From Halovulum sp039180525 (GTDB taxonomy: Bacteria > Pseudomonadota > Alphaproteobacteria > Rhodobacterales > Rhodobacteraceae): a stretch of 64,000 nucleotides of DNA. Positions 1 through 9,997 of the stretch are shown here, piece by piece. Position 1 is the stretch's first letter, and each line of letters starts with the position of its first letter. The translations under genes and the position numbers were made by a program. The stretch covers positions 14,233-78,232 of the forward strand of contig JBCDDF010000011.1 in the NCBI GenBank assembly GCA_039180525.1, in the 5' to 3' direction. The notes beneath the pieces are model-generated. The model searched no databases, was not told the origin of the DNA, and saw only the letters and a program-made list of their open reading frames with translations.

Positions 1-213
1 GCGGTCATGCTCTGAGGAGCGCGCCTCGATACGGGTGCGGCCCAAAAACGTGCGCTCGACCCGTTCGACGCGGAAGCCCTGCGCCTCTAGCTGGCGCGTG
101 ATCTGTTGCAGCGCCTGGTCCTGCGCACGCGCCGGGCCGAGTGCAAAAACCAGTGCCGTGACAATCAAACCGGCCAGCCGCAACAGCGGCCGGCCCCACG
201 CAAAGCGACACAT
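1..213 (-). CDS. secreted PepSY-like protein, 3' end cut by window edge
   Basis: Reading the minus strand from the ATG at 213 gives 71 codons that are still open at base 1. Residues 1-30 form a Sec signal peptide (hydrophobic LAGLIVTALVFALG, then PARA before QD). The mature start, about QALQQITRQLEAQGFRV, has the helix-turn-strand look of a short PepSY domain. It lies 67 bp downstream of the Asp-rich PepSY-like gene on the same strand, so the two are probably co-transcribed. In related bacteria such pairs often sit beside a two-component system, but that part lies outside the window. The start is firm; the family call is moderate because only about 40 mature residues are visible. Confidence 0.7.
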   Translation of the reverse strand, partial: MCRFAWGRPLLRLAGLIVTALVFALGPARAQDQALQQITRQLEAQGFRVERVERTFLGRTRIEARSSEHDR

Positions 214-280
214 CCTGACCAAAACCGACGCTCAGCCGCGGTCCAAGACCGTCCGAGCGCCGGCCGGCAGCGGTCGCCGC

Positions 281-772
<492 letters not shown>

Positions 773-781
773 GTGTAAACC

Positions 782-866
782 CTCCAGGTGTCCGTCGCGA
801 ACGGCAGCACGCCGCCCGTTGGACACAGCAACGCCCGCGAAAGCCGCGTGGAACAGACACCTGGAG
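782..866. repeat. 11-bp inverted repeat upstream of the Asp-rich gene
   Basis: CTCCAGGTGTC at 782-792 is matched exactly by its reverse complement at 856-866, with 63 bp between. It starts 10 bp before the Asp-rich gene's ATG, in the gene-free stretch 773-946. It could be a looped operator or a leader hairpin of the Asp-rich mRNA; the sequence does not say which. Confidence 0.6.
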
Positions 867-902
867 TTTAGGCTGGGAGGGACAAACCGAAACGCAAATC
901 GC

Positions 903-918
903 CTAAACCGCGGTTTAG
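903..918. promoter_or_regulatory. perfect 16-bp palindrome CTAAACCGCGGTTTAG
   Basis: This perfect palindrome lies between the DUF2158 gene and the Asp-rich gene; the half-site GTTTAG recurs at about 866-871. It has the symmetry of a dimeric regulator operator for the Asp-rich/PepSY pair. A weak terminator for the trpB run is possible but it lacks a T tract. Confidence 0.45.
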
Positions 919-946
919 CTGCGGTAGACGCGCGCTGGCGCAGTGG

Positions 947-1210
947 TCAATCCTTGCGGAAGTACTTCTTTTCGCGGGGTTTTCCGTCCCAACCGGGCTT
1001 TCCGCGCGGCTTGTCGCCGGGCGGGCGTCGGCCGCCGTCATCGTCGCGTGGCGGCGGTTTGCGCAACAGCCGGCCGGAAAGCGACGCCCGCGCGGGCATC
1101 CCCTCCTGCCACCACAGCACGTGGATCTCGTCGCCTTCGATCCGCTCCACCGTCAACCGTGGCGAGCCGGAGGCCAGCATCACCACATCGCCAATATCGA
1201 ACTTGCTCAT
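947..1210 (-). CDS. DUF2158 (YodC-like) small protein with basic tail
   Basis: This is an 87-aa protein. Residues 1-50 match the short DUF2158/YodC pattern (IGDVVMLASGSPRLTVE, then VLWW and a basic end); the rest is a Pro/Gly/Lys/Arg-rich disordered tail. The ATG at 1210 overlaps the VOC stop (ATGA), which fixes the start and implies translational coupling. It is the third gene of the trpB-VOC-DUF2158 run. No function is established for the family. Confidence 0.75.
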   Translation of the reverse strand: MSKFDIGDVVMLASGSPRLTVERIEGDEIHVLWWQEGMPARASLSGRLLRKPPPRDDDGGRRPPGDKPRGKPGWDGKPREKKYFRKD

Positions 1211-1653
1211 GTCACTCCTTTGCGCCGCGCCTCTTCGGCCAATGCGGCTGCCTGTAAGTCTTCCGCGGTCATGTCGCGCACATGCTGCGCGAACCACCAG
1301 ATGTTGCCCGCAGGGTCGAACACCCCGCCGGCGCGTTCGCCATAGAACTGATCGCCGACCGGCATCATCGCCTGCCCGCCCGCCGCCAGCGCCCGGTCCA
1401 TCGCGGCATCGGCGTCCGCGACATAGACATGGACGAAACCAGGTCGCGCCTGGCCCGCCGGCACCTCGCTCAGCAGGATCGAACAGCCATCGAGGCTGAG
1501 TTCCGCGTTCCAGATCCCGCCATCGGCGCGGCGCAGGGGCGGCGCGGTCGGGCGGATGTCGAACACGGCCTCTGTAAAGGTCAGCACCGCCTCCACGTCT
1601 TCGACTGCCAGAAACGGCGCCACGGTCGACCGGCCTTTCGGGGCGGCGCCCAT
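1207..1653 (-). CDS. VOC-family (glyoxalase/PhnB-like) protein
   Basis: This 148-aa protein has the two beta-alpha-beta-beta-beta modules of the vicinal oxygen chelate fold. The first is VAPFLAVEDVEAVLTF; the second, after GFVHVYVADADAAMDRAL, ends in the family-typical FDPAGNIWWFAQH. These proteins include PhnB-like members, antibiotic-binding proteins and dioxygenases; the substrate here is unknown. The ATG is 1 bp past the trpB stop and the stop overlaps the DUF2158 start, so it is translated with trpB. Confidence 0.8.
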   Translation of the reverse strand: MGAAPKGRSTVAPFLAVEDVEAVLTFTEAVFDIRPTAPPLRRADGGIWNAELSLDGCSILLSEVPAGQARPGFVHVYVADADAAMDRALAAGGQAMMPVGDQFYGERAGGVFDPAGNIWWFAQHVRDMTAEDLQAAALAEEARRKGVT

Positions 1654-1654
1654 C

Positions 1655-2869
1655 CTAGACCGACACGCCCAGCGCTTCGGCGACGGTAAAGATATCCTTG
1701 TCGCCGCGGCCGCACATGTTCATCACCAGCAGGTGGTCGGCGGGCAGTTCGGGCGCGATCTTGGCCACATGCGCCAGCGCATGCGCCGGTTCCAGCGCCG
1801 GAATAATACCTTCGGTCGCACAGCACATCTGAAATGCATCCAGCGCCTCCCGATCGGTTACGGAGACATAGTCGACCCGGCCGGTGTCGTGCAGCCAGGC
1901 GTGTTCGGGTCCGATCCCGGGGTAATCCAGACCGGCGCTGATCGAATGCCCCTCGATGATCTGCCCGTCCGGATCCTGCAGCAGATAGGTCCGGTTGCCG
2001 TGCAGAACCCCGGGCCGCCCGCCGGTCAGGCTCGCGGCATGTTCCATCCGGTCGTCGACACCGTGACCGCCGGCCTCCACCCCGATGATGCGGACCTCGG
2101 GGTCGTCGAGAAACGGATGAAACAGCCCCATCGCGTTCGACCCGCCGCCGATGCAGGCGACCAAGGTGTCGGGCAGCCGGCCCTCGGCCTCTTGCATCTG
2201 GGCCCGCGTCTCCTTGCCGATGATGGCCTGAAAGTCGCGCACCATCGCCGGATAGGGATGCGGCCCCGCCACTGTGCCGATGCAATAGAACGTGTCGGCG
2301 ACATTGGTTACCCAATCGCGCAGCGCCTCGTTCATTGCGTCCTTCAACGTCGCCCGGCCCGAGGTCACGGGCACGACCTCTGCCCCCAGAAGCTTCATGC
2401 GAAAGACATTCGGCGCCTGCCGTTCGACATCCGTGGCACCCATAAAGACCACGCATTGCAGCCCGAACCGGGCGCAGACCGTGGCGGTCGCCACGCCATG
2501 CTGACCGGCGCCGGTTTCGGCGATGATGCGGGTCTTGCCCATGCGCCGGGCCAGCAGGATCTGCCCCATGACGTTGTTGATCTTGTGCGCGCCGGTATGG
2601 TTCAACTCGTCGCGCTTCAGATAGATTTTTGCCCCGCCGAAACGGTCGGTCAGGCGTTCGGCGAAATAAAGCGGCGACGGGCGGCCCACGTAATGCGTCC
2701 ACAGATACCGCATTTCATCCCAGAACGCCTCGTCCGTCTTGGCGCGCCCGTACTGCGCCTCCAACTCAAGGATCAGCGGCATCAGCGTCTCGGACACGAA
2801 ACGGCCGCCGAAATCACCGAAGCGGCCGCGGTCATCGGGGCCGCTGCGATAGGTGTTCATCATGGTCAT
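1655..2869 (-). CDS. trpB: tryptophan synthase beta chain
   Basis: The protein has 404 aa, the normal TrpB length. It condenses indole with L-serine to L-tryptophan using PLP. The PLP lysine is K96 in HTGAHKINN, the catalytic glutamate is E118 in AETGAGQ, and the phosphate loop GGGSNAMG is at 241-248. The C-terminal MCGRGDKD motif is present. A strong ribosome site (GGGGAGG) lies 7 nt before the ATG. Neither trpF nor trpA is adjacent: upstream is a palindrome-rich spacer and the peptide transporter, so the trp genes are dispersed in this genome. Confidence 0.97.
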   Translation of the reverse strand: MTMMNTYRSGPDDRGRFGDFGGRFVSETLMPLILELEAQYGRAKTDEAFWDEMRYLWTHYVGRPSPLYFAERLTDRFGGAKIYLKRDELNHTGAHKINNVMGQILLARRMGKTRIIAETGAGQHGVATATVCARFGLQCVVFMGATDVERQAPNVFRMKLLGAEVVPVTSGRATLKDAMNEALRDWVTNVADTFYCIGTVAGPHPYPAMVRDFQAIIGKETRAQMQEAEGRLPDTLVACIGGGSNAMGLFHPFLDDPEVRIIGVEAGGHGVDDRMEHAASLTGGRPGVLHGNRTYLLQDPDGQIIEGHSISAGLDYPGIGPEHAWLHDTGRVDYVSVTDREALDAFQMCCATEGIIPALEPAHALAHVAKIAPELPADHLLVMNMCGRGDKDIFTVAEALGVSV

Positions 2870-2941
2870 GGGCTTGCCTCCCCGCCGGTCGTTTAGGCGC
2901 TTGGGGCGCCGCCGTCGAGAGGAAGTAGGTTCCCGCCCCTA

Positions 2942-2988
2942 GACCGAAAACGTTTCAGACTGAATCAGTCTGAAAAAGGATTTCGGTC
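2942..2988. repeat. nested palindrome in the trpB leader
   Basis: Outer arms GACCGAAA (2942-2949) and TTTCGGTC (2981-2988) enclose a perfect 9-bp inverted repeat, TTTCAGACT (2953-2961) and AGTCTGAAA (2967-2975), with loop GAATC. It lies about 75-120 bp upstream of the trpB start. It resembles the next element (3004-3051) in architecture, suggesting a palindromic repeat family. It may act as a terminator or attenuator for trpB. Confidence 0.7.
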
Positions 2989-3003
2989 CGGGTTCATTGT
3001 CTT

Positions 3004-3050
3004 GAGCAAAATCCTAGGATCAGATTGTTTCAATCTGATCCGTTTTTGCT

Positions 3051-3051
<1 letters not shown>
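3004..3051 (-). terminator. nested palindrome at the end of the peptide-transporter operon
   Basis: Outer arms GAGCAAAA (3004-3011) and TTTTGCTC (3044-3051) enclose a perfect 11-bp inverted repeat, GGATCAGATTG (3017-3027) and CAATCTGATCC (3031-3041), with a 3-nt loop. It abuts the ATPase stop codon at 3051-3053. On the minus strand it makes a strong hairpin followed by a T-containing arm, so it most likely ends the transporter transcript. Confidence 0.65.
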
Positions 3052-4681
<1,630 letters not shown>

Positions 4682-4682
<1 letters not shown>

Positions 4683-5824
4683 CAGCGATCCTTCGGGTCG
4701 AGCGCGTCGCGCAGGCCATCGCCTAGGAAATTGAGCGCGAACAACAGGATCGTCAGCGCGACCGAGGGCCAGAGCAGCATGTAGGGCGCGCCGCGCATGT
4801 CTTTGGCCCCTTCGGCAATCAGCACGCCCAGCGAGGTCAGCGGTTCCTGCACGCCCAGGCCCAGGAAGGACAGGAAGGATTCCAGCAGGATCACCTTGGG
4901 GATCAGCAGCGTCATATAGATGATCACCGGACCCAGCGTATTGGGGATGATGTGCCGCCGCACGATACCGCCGGACCCGACGCCCAGCGCATCGGCCGCC
5001 TGCACGAACTCGCGACGACGCAGGCTGATCGTCTGGCCGCGCACGATCCGCGCCATGTCCAGCCATTCGACCGCGCCCACGGCAATGAACATCAGGATCA
5101 CATTGCGGCCGAAGAACACGACCAACAGGATGACGAAAAAGATGAAGGGCAGCGAATAGAGCACATCGACGATGCGCATCATCAGATTGTCGATCCGCCC
5201 GCCCAGGAACCCAGCCGTGGCGCCATAGGCGACGCCGATCAGCAGCGCGACACCGGTGGCCAGCGCCCCGATCATCAGCGAGATGCGGATGGAAATCAGG
5301 ATCCGGGCCAGCAGATCGCGCCCGTTCGCATCCGTGCCAAAGATGAAATAGAGCCGCTGAACGTCGGCCTCCATGGTCACGCTCAGCCCATCGGCAGACG
5401 TCTCTACCACGCGGCTGTTGGAAAACAGGTCCGACCTGTCCAGGTACCGCGTGACGCGCGGGTCGATTTCCCGCCGCGAGGTCGCCTCCACGATCAGAGT
5501 GTCGCCGTCCAGGCGGATCTCGGTCGGCTCCAGCCGAGCGCGCGAGATCACGCGCTCCGCCGCCGGCACCACCGTATTGGCACGCGGATAGGGCTCCAGG
5601 CTGGCCGGTGCCTTGACGAATTCGGGATAGACCTCGGCGTAGTGGTGGTTGGTCAGGCTGGGGCCGAAGACGCCGGCGATGACATACAGCGCCAGCACGA
5701 CGATCGACACCATCGCGGCCCGGTTGCGGCGCAGCCGCAGCCAGGCGGTGGACCAAAGCGACCGGCTGGTGCCGGTGGGAATATCCATATCGGGGCTTGT
5801 GACGGCCATGGGCGCCTCACTCAT
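4682..5824 (-). CDS. peptide-type ABC transporter permease (DppC/OppC-like)
   Basis: The protein has 380 aa. One TM helix lies near 35-55 (MVSIVVLALYVIAGVF). A long periplasmic segment of about 110 residues follows, leading into FGTDANGRDLLARI. The core then has five more TM helices and the EAA-like loop (ADALGVGSGGIVRRHIIPN). The long insertion after TM1 is characteristic of the YejE/OppC-like subset. I chose the ATG at 5824, which overlaps the upstream permease stop by 8 bp; an ATG at 5809 preceded by GAGG is an alternative. Confidence 0.9.
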
Positions 5825-6740
5825 ACCGCACGCGCGGGTCAAGCGCGGCATAAAGGATGTCGACGATCAGGTTGAACAGTACCACGAAGACGGCGATCAC
5901 GATCACCGTGCCCATCACCAGCGTGTAGTCGCGGTTCAGCGCCCCTTGCACGAAATAGCGCCCGATCCCGGGCAGGCCGAAGATCTGTTCGATCACGATC
6001 GACCCGGTCAGCAGCGCCGCGGCGGCAGGCCCGAGGTAGGAGATCGCCGGCAGACAGGCGGCGCGCAGCGCGTGGGTGATCACGATCATCCGCGTCGGCA
6101 GACCATAAGCGCGCGCGGTGCGCACATGGTCGGACCGCAGCGCCTCGATCATCGAGCCGCGGATCAGCCGCGCGATCACCGCCACCTGCGGCAATGCCAG
6201 CGCGGTCACCGGCATGATCCAGTTGGCCGGATTGGTGGCATCCCAGCCGCCGGCGGGCAGCAGATCCAGCCACACGCCGAAGACCAGCGCCAGCACGGGC
6301 GCGACCACGAAATTGGGTACCGTGATGCCGAAGGTCGCCACCGCGATCACTGCATAGTCGATCCAGGAGTTCTGCCGCAGCGCCGCGATGCAGCCCAGCG
6401 TGCCGCCGATCAGCAGCGCGGTGCCCAGCGCCAGGCTGCCCAGCAGCATCGACACCGGCAGGCCAGAGGCCAAAAGCTCCCCCACCGTGAAGTCGCGATA
6501 GATGAAACTCGGGCCCAGATTGCCCTGAAACAGATTTCCCAGATAGCGCAGATACTGCTCCCACAGCGGCTTATCCAAATGGAACACGGCGTTGAGGTTC
6601 GCCATCACCGTGGGTTCCAGCGTGCGTTCGCGGTCGAATGGCCCGCCGGGGGCCACGCGCATTAGAAAGAACGCCGCTGTGATGATGAAAAACAGCGTCG
6701 GCAATGCGCCCATCAGGCGCCGGAGGACATAGGAAACCAT
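5817..6740 (-). CDS. peptide-type ABC transporter permease (DppB/OppB-like)
   Basis: This 307-aa protein begins with the typical OppB N-terminus (MVSYVLRRLMGALPTLFFII), followed by the family motif RVAPGGPFD. There are six TM helices and the EAA loop RTARAYGLPTRMIVITHALR. It ends LDPRVRYE. With the DppC-like protein it forms the membrane channel for peptide-type substrates. It starts 45 bp downstream of the SBP stop and overlaps the next permease. Confidence 0.93.
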   Translation of the reverse strand: MVSYVLRRLMGALPTLFFIITAAFFLMRVAPGGPFDRERTLEPTVMANLNAVFHLDKPLWEQYLRYLGNLFQGNLGPSFIYRDFTVGELLASGLPVSMLLGSLALGTALLIGGTLGCIAALRQNSWIDYAVIAVATFGITVPNFVVAPVLALVFGVWLDLLPAGGWDATNPANWIMPVTALALPQVAVIARLIRGSMIEALRSDHVRTARAYGLPTRMIVITHALRAACLPAISYLGPAAAALLTGSIVIEQIFGLPGIGRYFVQGALNRDYTLVMGTVIVIAVFVVLFNLIVDILYAALDPRVRYE

Positions 6741-6785
6741 GAGTCAAACGGCCGGCGCCCCCGGCAAGGGGAGCGCCGGATCGCC

Positions 6786-8369
6786 TTATTCGGCGATGTT
6801 CATGAAACGTGTCGGGTGCACGTCCTGGATATTGTCGATCCAGCCCTCGACCTTGGGCGACACCAGCGCCCGCGAGGAGTAGTACAGGATCGGGATCTGC
6901 GGCACGTCGTTGAGGAACACCTCCTCTGCCTGCGCCAGCACCGCGGCGCGTTCGCCCAGATCGGTGATCTCCGCGGCCTTGTCCAACAGCCCGTCATACT
7001 CGGGGTTGTTGTAGTTGCCGTAGTTGAAGCCGGGGTTGTCCTCGCGGTTGAGGAACAGGAAGTTCTGCGGGTCGGAATAATCGCCGATCCAGCCCGCCCG
7101 CGCGACGTCGTGGATCTTTTCGTCCCGCAGCATCGCGTAATGGGCCGAGGCATCGCGGACGTTATAGGTCACCGTCACACCCAGGGGCGCCCACATATCG
7201 GCGATCGCGGTCGCCGTGTTCTTGTGGTTTTCCGAGGTGTTGTAGGAAATCTCCACCTCCAGCGGATTGTCTGGCCCGAACCCGGCATCGGTCATCAGTT
7301 CGATGGCCTTGTCCTCGCGGTCCAGCATCGGCGTTTCGGCATACTCCAACTCCGGCGCGTCCTCGGTGTAGTTGCCGATGCCCGGCGGCACCCAGCTATA
7401 GGCGGGCACCATGGTGCCGCTCCAGATCTCTTCGGCCAGGAACTCGCGGTCGATGGCCATGCTCAGCGCCTGACGCACGCGCACATCGTTGAACGGCTCG
7501 CGCGCCGAATTGATACCGTAGTAATAAACGCCCAGATAGGGCGCCACGCGCACCTGGTCGCCCAGCCGGGCGCGCAGATCGGGCAACTGTTCGGCTGCCA
7601 CGTCGGAACAGGAATGGATCTCGCCGGCCTCGAAACGCCGCGCGCAGTTGGCGCGATCCTCGAACGGGATGTAGTGGACCTCTTGGATCGCCACGTTTTC
7701 GGCGTCATGAAACTCGGGGTTCTTTGTCAGCACGATCTTGTCGTTGGGCGTGAAACTGGTCAGCGTGTAAGCGCCGTTCGACACCTTGTTACCCGGCTGG
7801 ACGAATTCCGCGCCATGCTCTTCGACGCTGGGCGGATGTACCGGCAGCCCGGTCTGGTGGGTCAGCAACTCAAGGAAAAAAGGCGTCGGCCGCTCCAGCG
7901 TGATTTCAAGCGTTTGGTCGTCGACGGCGCGCACGCCCAGTTCGCCGCCCTCGCCCTTGTTGATCGCCTCGGCCCCCTTGATCGGGTAAAGGATGTTGGC
8001 GTATTTCGCGCCCGTTTCCGGCTCCATGATGCGGTTCAGGGAATAGACGAAATCGCCCGCGGTCACCAGATCGCCGTTCGACCATTTCGCGGTGTCGCGC
8101 AGGTTGAACGTATAGACCGTACCGTCATCGGACACCGACCAATCGGTGGCGACGCCCGGAATCACATTGGCCTGGATGTCATAGATCACCAGACCCTCAT
8201 ACATGTCACGCAGAAGGTTGGCCTCGGTCACGGTCGAGGTCTTGTGCTGGTCCAGCGTCTCCGGGTCGCCATCGGAGCCGCGGAAATACGTCTGTGCCAG
8301 GGCCGCGTTGAGCCCAGACGCCAAAAGCGTTCCGGTCAGAAGCCCCGTTAAAAGCGTCTTCCTCAGCAT
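6786..8369 (-). CDS. peptide-type ABC transporter substrate-binding protein (SBP_bac_5)
   Basis: This 527-aa periplasmic protein has a signal peptide at 1-25 (MLRKTLLTGLLTGTLLASGL, then NAALA before QT). Family-5 features follow: YFRGSDGDPETLDQHKTST near the N-terminus, the SVSDDGTVYTFNLRDTAKWSNGD-type segment, and VRQALSMAIDRE in the middle. The size and the YSDPQNFL segment match OppA/MppA-like proteins. The start at 8369 has a good GAGAGGAC ribosome site. It leads the four-gene importer operon; the probable substrates are oligopeptides, but the ligand cannot be read from sequence. Confidence 0.92.
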   Translation of the reverse strand: MLRKTLLTGLLTGTLLASGLNAALAQTYFRGSDGDPETLDQHKTSTVTEANLLRDMYEGLVIYDIQANVIPGVATDWSVSDDGTVYTFNLRDTAKWSNGDLVTAGDFVYSLNRIMEPETGAKYANILYPIKGAEAINKGEGGELGVRAVDDQTLEITLERPTPFFLELLTHQTGLPVHPPSVEEHGAEFVQPGNKVSNGAYTLTSFTPNDKIVLTKNPEFHDAENVAIQEVHYIPFEDRANCARRFEAGEIHSCSDVAAEQLPDLRARLGDQVRVAPYLGVYYYGINSAREPFNDVRVRQALSMAIDREFLAEEIWSGTMVPAYSWVPPGIGNYTEDAPELEYAETPMLDREDKAIELMTDAGFGPDNPLEVEISYNTSENHKNTATAIADMWAPLGVTVTYNVRDASAHYAMLRDEKIHDVARAGWIGDYSDPQNFLFLNREDNPGFNYGNYNNPEYDGLLDKAAEITDLGERAAVLAQAEEVFLNDVPQIPILYYSSRALVSPKVEGWIDNIQDVHPTRFMNIAE

Positions 8370-8514
8370 GGAATGTCCTCTCTGTTGATTGAATATTGTG
8401 CAGAGCGCTTGTGTCGCTCCTGACACAAATCACACCGCTTTCGGGCGAAGGCGTCAATGGTCTATTCATGTCAGGGGTGATGACGTAACGGCATTTTTTC
8501 CCACCGCCCAAGAA

Positions 8515-8913
8515 CTAGGCAGCCGCTTTTCGCGGCGCGCGCGGCCAGGCTGCGGCCACCAGACAGGCCCAAAACAACAGCGCCCGCCCGTGTTCGGACA
8601 ACGCCGCCTTGTCCTGAAACGCGGCCAGCCGGGCAATGTCACTTGGGCTTGGCGGTGCGCCGATCACCCACTGCGCCGGCAGACCGGGGATGATCAGGCG
8701 GTAGTACTGGTAATAGACCTGCGGCGCCGCCCATTCAAAAAGGTAGAACACAGCCGCGGCCGCGATCAGTCGCATCGGCAGGCGGCCCCGGCGTACGCCG
8801 ACGCGCAACAGCCCCAGCACCCCGGCCGCCAGTGCCAGCGACAATAGCGCCAGGCCGATCCGCGCCGGCCCGCTGAGGGTGAAAAAGCTGTCGCCGTCAT
8901 ACATGGGCCGCAT
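8515..8913 (-). CDS. small membrane protein, unknown function
   Basis: This 132-aa protein has three or so hydrophobic helices (ARIGLALLSLALAAGVLGLL; RLIAAAAVFYLFEWAA; ALLFWACLVAAAW) and a polar loop containing Tyr-rich QVYYQYYRL. I do not recognise a family. It is divergent from the glycosyltransferase gene across about 130 bp. The ATG at 8913 and one at 8904 (MYDGDSFF) are both possible. The topology resembles small proteins that accompany GT-C or lipid-linked sugar enzymes, which would fit the neighbours (inference only). Confidence 0.6.
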   Translation of the reverse strand: MRPMYDGDSFFTLSGPARIGLALLSLALAAGVLGLLRVGVRRGRLPMRLIAAAAVFYLFEWAAPQVYYQYYRLIIPGLPAQWVIGAPPSPSDIARLAAFQDKAALSEHGRALLFWACLVAAAWPRAPRKAAA

Positions 8914-8981
8914 TTATCAGACTGCTGCAATCAAGACACGCGCCGCGCCGCATCCGCCACTCTCACCGCGCAGGTTTTGCA

Positions 8982-9013
8982 TTGGCGGGGCGGATCGTTT
9001 TCAGTCCCGCCAA
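8982..9013. repeat. 8-bp inverted repeat in the glycosyltransferase leader
   Basis: TTGGCGGG (8982-8989) and CCCGCCAA (9006-9013) could form a stem with a 16-nt loop, ending about 30 bp before the GT2 start. A role in leader structure is only a suggestion. Confidence 0.35.
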
Positions 9014-9043
9014 CCCACGGCGCAAAGCATGCGAACGGACCGG

Positions 9044-9997
9044 ATGAAGCTGATCATTCAAATCCCCTGCCTGAACGAGGCCGATCAGATCGCCGAGACG
9101 CTGGTCACGATCCCGCGCGACTTCGACGGCGTGGATGTCACCGAAATCATGATCGTCGATGACGGCAGCACCGATGACACCGTGGCCGTCGCGCTGGCCG
9201 CGGGGGCGCATCATGTGCACAGCAACCCCACCAATCTGGGCTTGGCGCGAACCTATGTGATCGGGCTGGAGCAGGCGTTGCTGCGCGGCGCGGACCTCAT
9301 CGTGAACATGGATGCGGACAACCAGTACCCGGCGCGGTTCATCCAGCCGCTGATCGACCCGATCCTGGCCGGCAGGGCGGAGTTGACGGTGGGTGCACGC
9401 CCCATCGACCGGATCGCGCATTTCTCTCCGCTCAAACGCCGCCTGCAGCGGTTCGGCAGTTGGGTCGTTCGCCGCGCCAGCGGGCTGAACGTACCCGACG
9501 CACCCAGCGGCTTTCGCGCCGTTTCCCGCTCGGCGGCGATGCGGCTTTATACTTTCAGTTCCTATTCCTACACGATCGAGACGCTGATCCAGGCCGGGCG
9601 GATCAATATTCCAATCGCCAGTGTGCCTATCGAGACCAACCCGCCGACCCGACCTTCGCGGCTGATGCGCTCGATGCTGAACTACATTCTGAAATCCATG
9701 GCCACGATCCTGCGGATCGGAATGCTATACTACCCGTTTCGGGTGTTCTTCTGGACCGCCATCGTGGTGGCGACCCCCGGCATCCTGGCGATCCTGCGGT
9801 TCGTGCTGCTGTATCTGTCCGGCGACGGAGAGGGCCGGCTGCAATCGCTGGTGCTGGGCAGCGCGCTGTTCGCCACCGGCGCGGTGTTGATGATCGGCGG
9901 CGTGCTGGCGGACCTGATCGCCGCCAATCGGATGCTTCTGCAGGATCTGCGCGCCCGCGCACTGGAGGAAAAACTGGCACGCGAGGCGCGCAAGTGA
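9044..9997 (+). CDS. GT2 glycosyltransferase, DPM1/GtrB-like
   Basis: This 317-aa protein has a GT-A domain at 1-215 with the donor-binding DDGSTDDT and the metal motif NMDADNQYP, plus the NLGLARTY helix seen in dolichyl/polyprenyl-phosphate sugar synthases. Two TM helices follow (about 232-262 and 270-300), as in GtrB/ArnC relatives. It probably loads a sugar from a nucleotide donor onto polyprenyl phosphate. Its stop overlaps the GTG of the next gene, a polytopic GT-C-like protein that could use that lipid-linked sugar. An ATG at 9029 is an alternative start. Confidence 0.85.
   Translation: MKLIIQIPCLNEADQIAETLVTIPRDFDGVDVTEIMIVDDGSTDDTVAVALAAGAHHVHSNPTNLGLARTYVIGLEQALLRGADLIVNMDADNQYPARFIQPLIDPILAGRAELTVGARPIDRIAHFSPLKRRLQRFGSWVVRRASGLNVPDAPSGFRAVSRSAAMRLYTFSSYSYTIETLIQAGRINIPIASVPIETNPPTRPSRLMRSMLNYILKSMATILRIGMLYYPFRVFFWTAIVVATPGILAILRFVLLYLSGDGEGRLQSLVLGSALFATGAVLMIGGVLADLIAANRMLLQDLRARALEEKLAREARK

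Noticed and set aside
4683..5756. Upstream extension of the fused ATPase to a 901-aa protein
   Set aside because: The extension lies in another frame of the permease gene; MANDRILDIAG at 4682 is the normal ATPase start and overlaps the permease stop.
9460..9993. Upstream extension of the GT-C-like protein to 798 aa
   Set aside because: It is an off-frame reading of the GT2 gene; the GTG at 9994 overlaps the GT2 stop and starts a normal TM helix.
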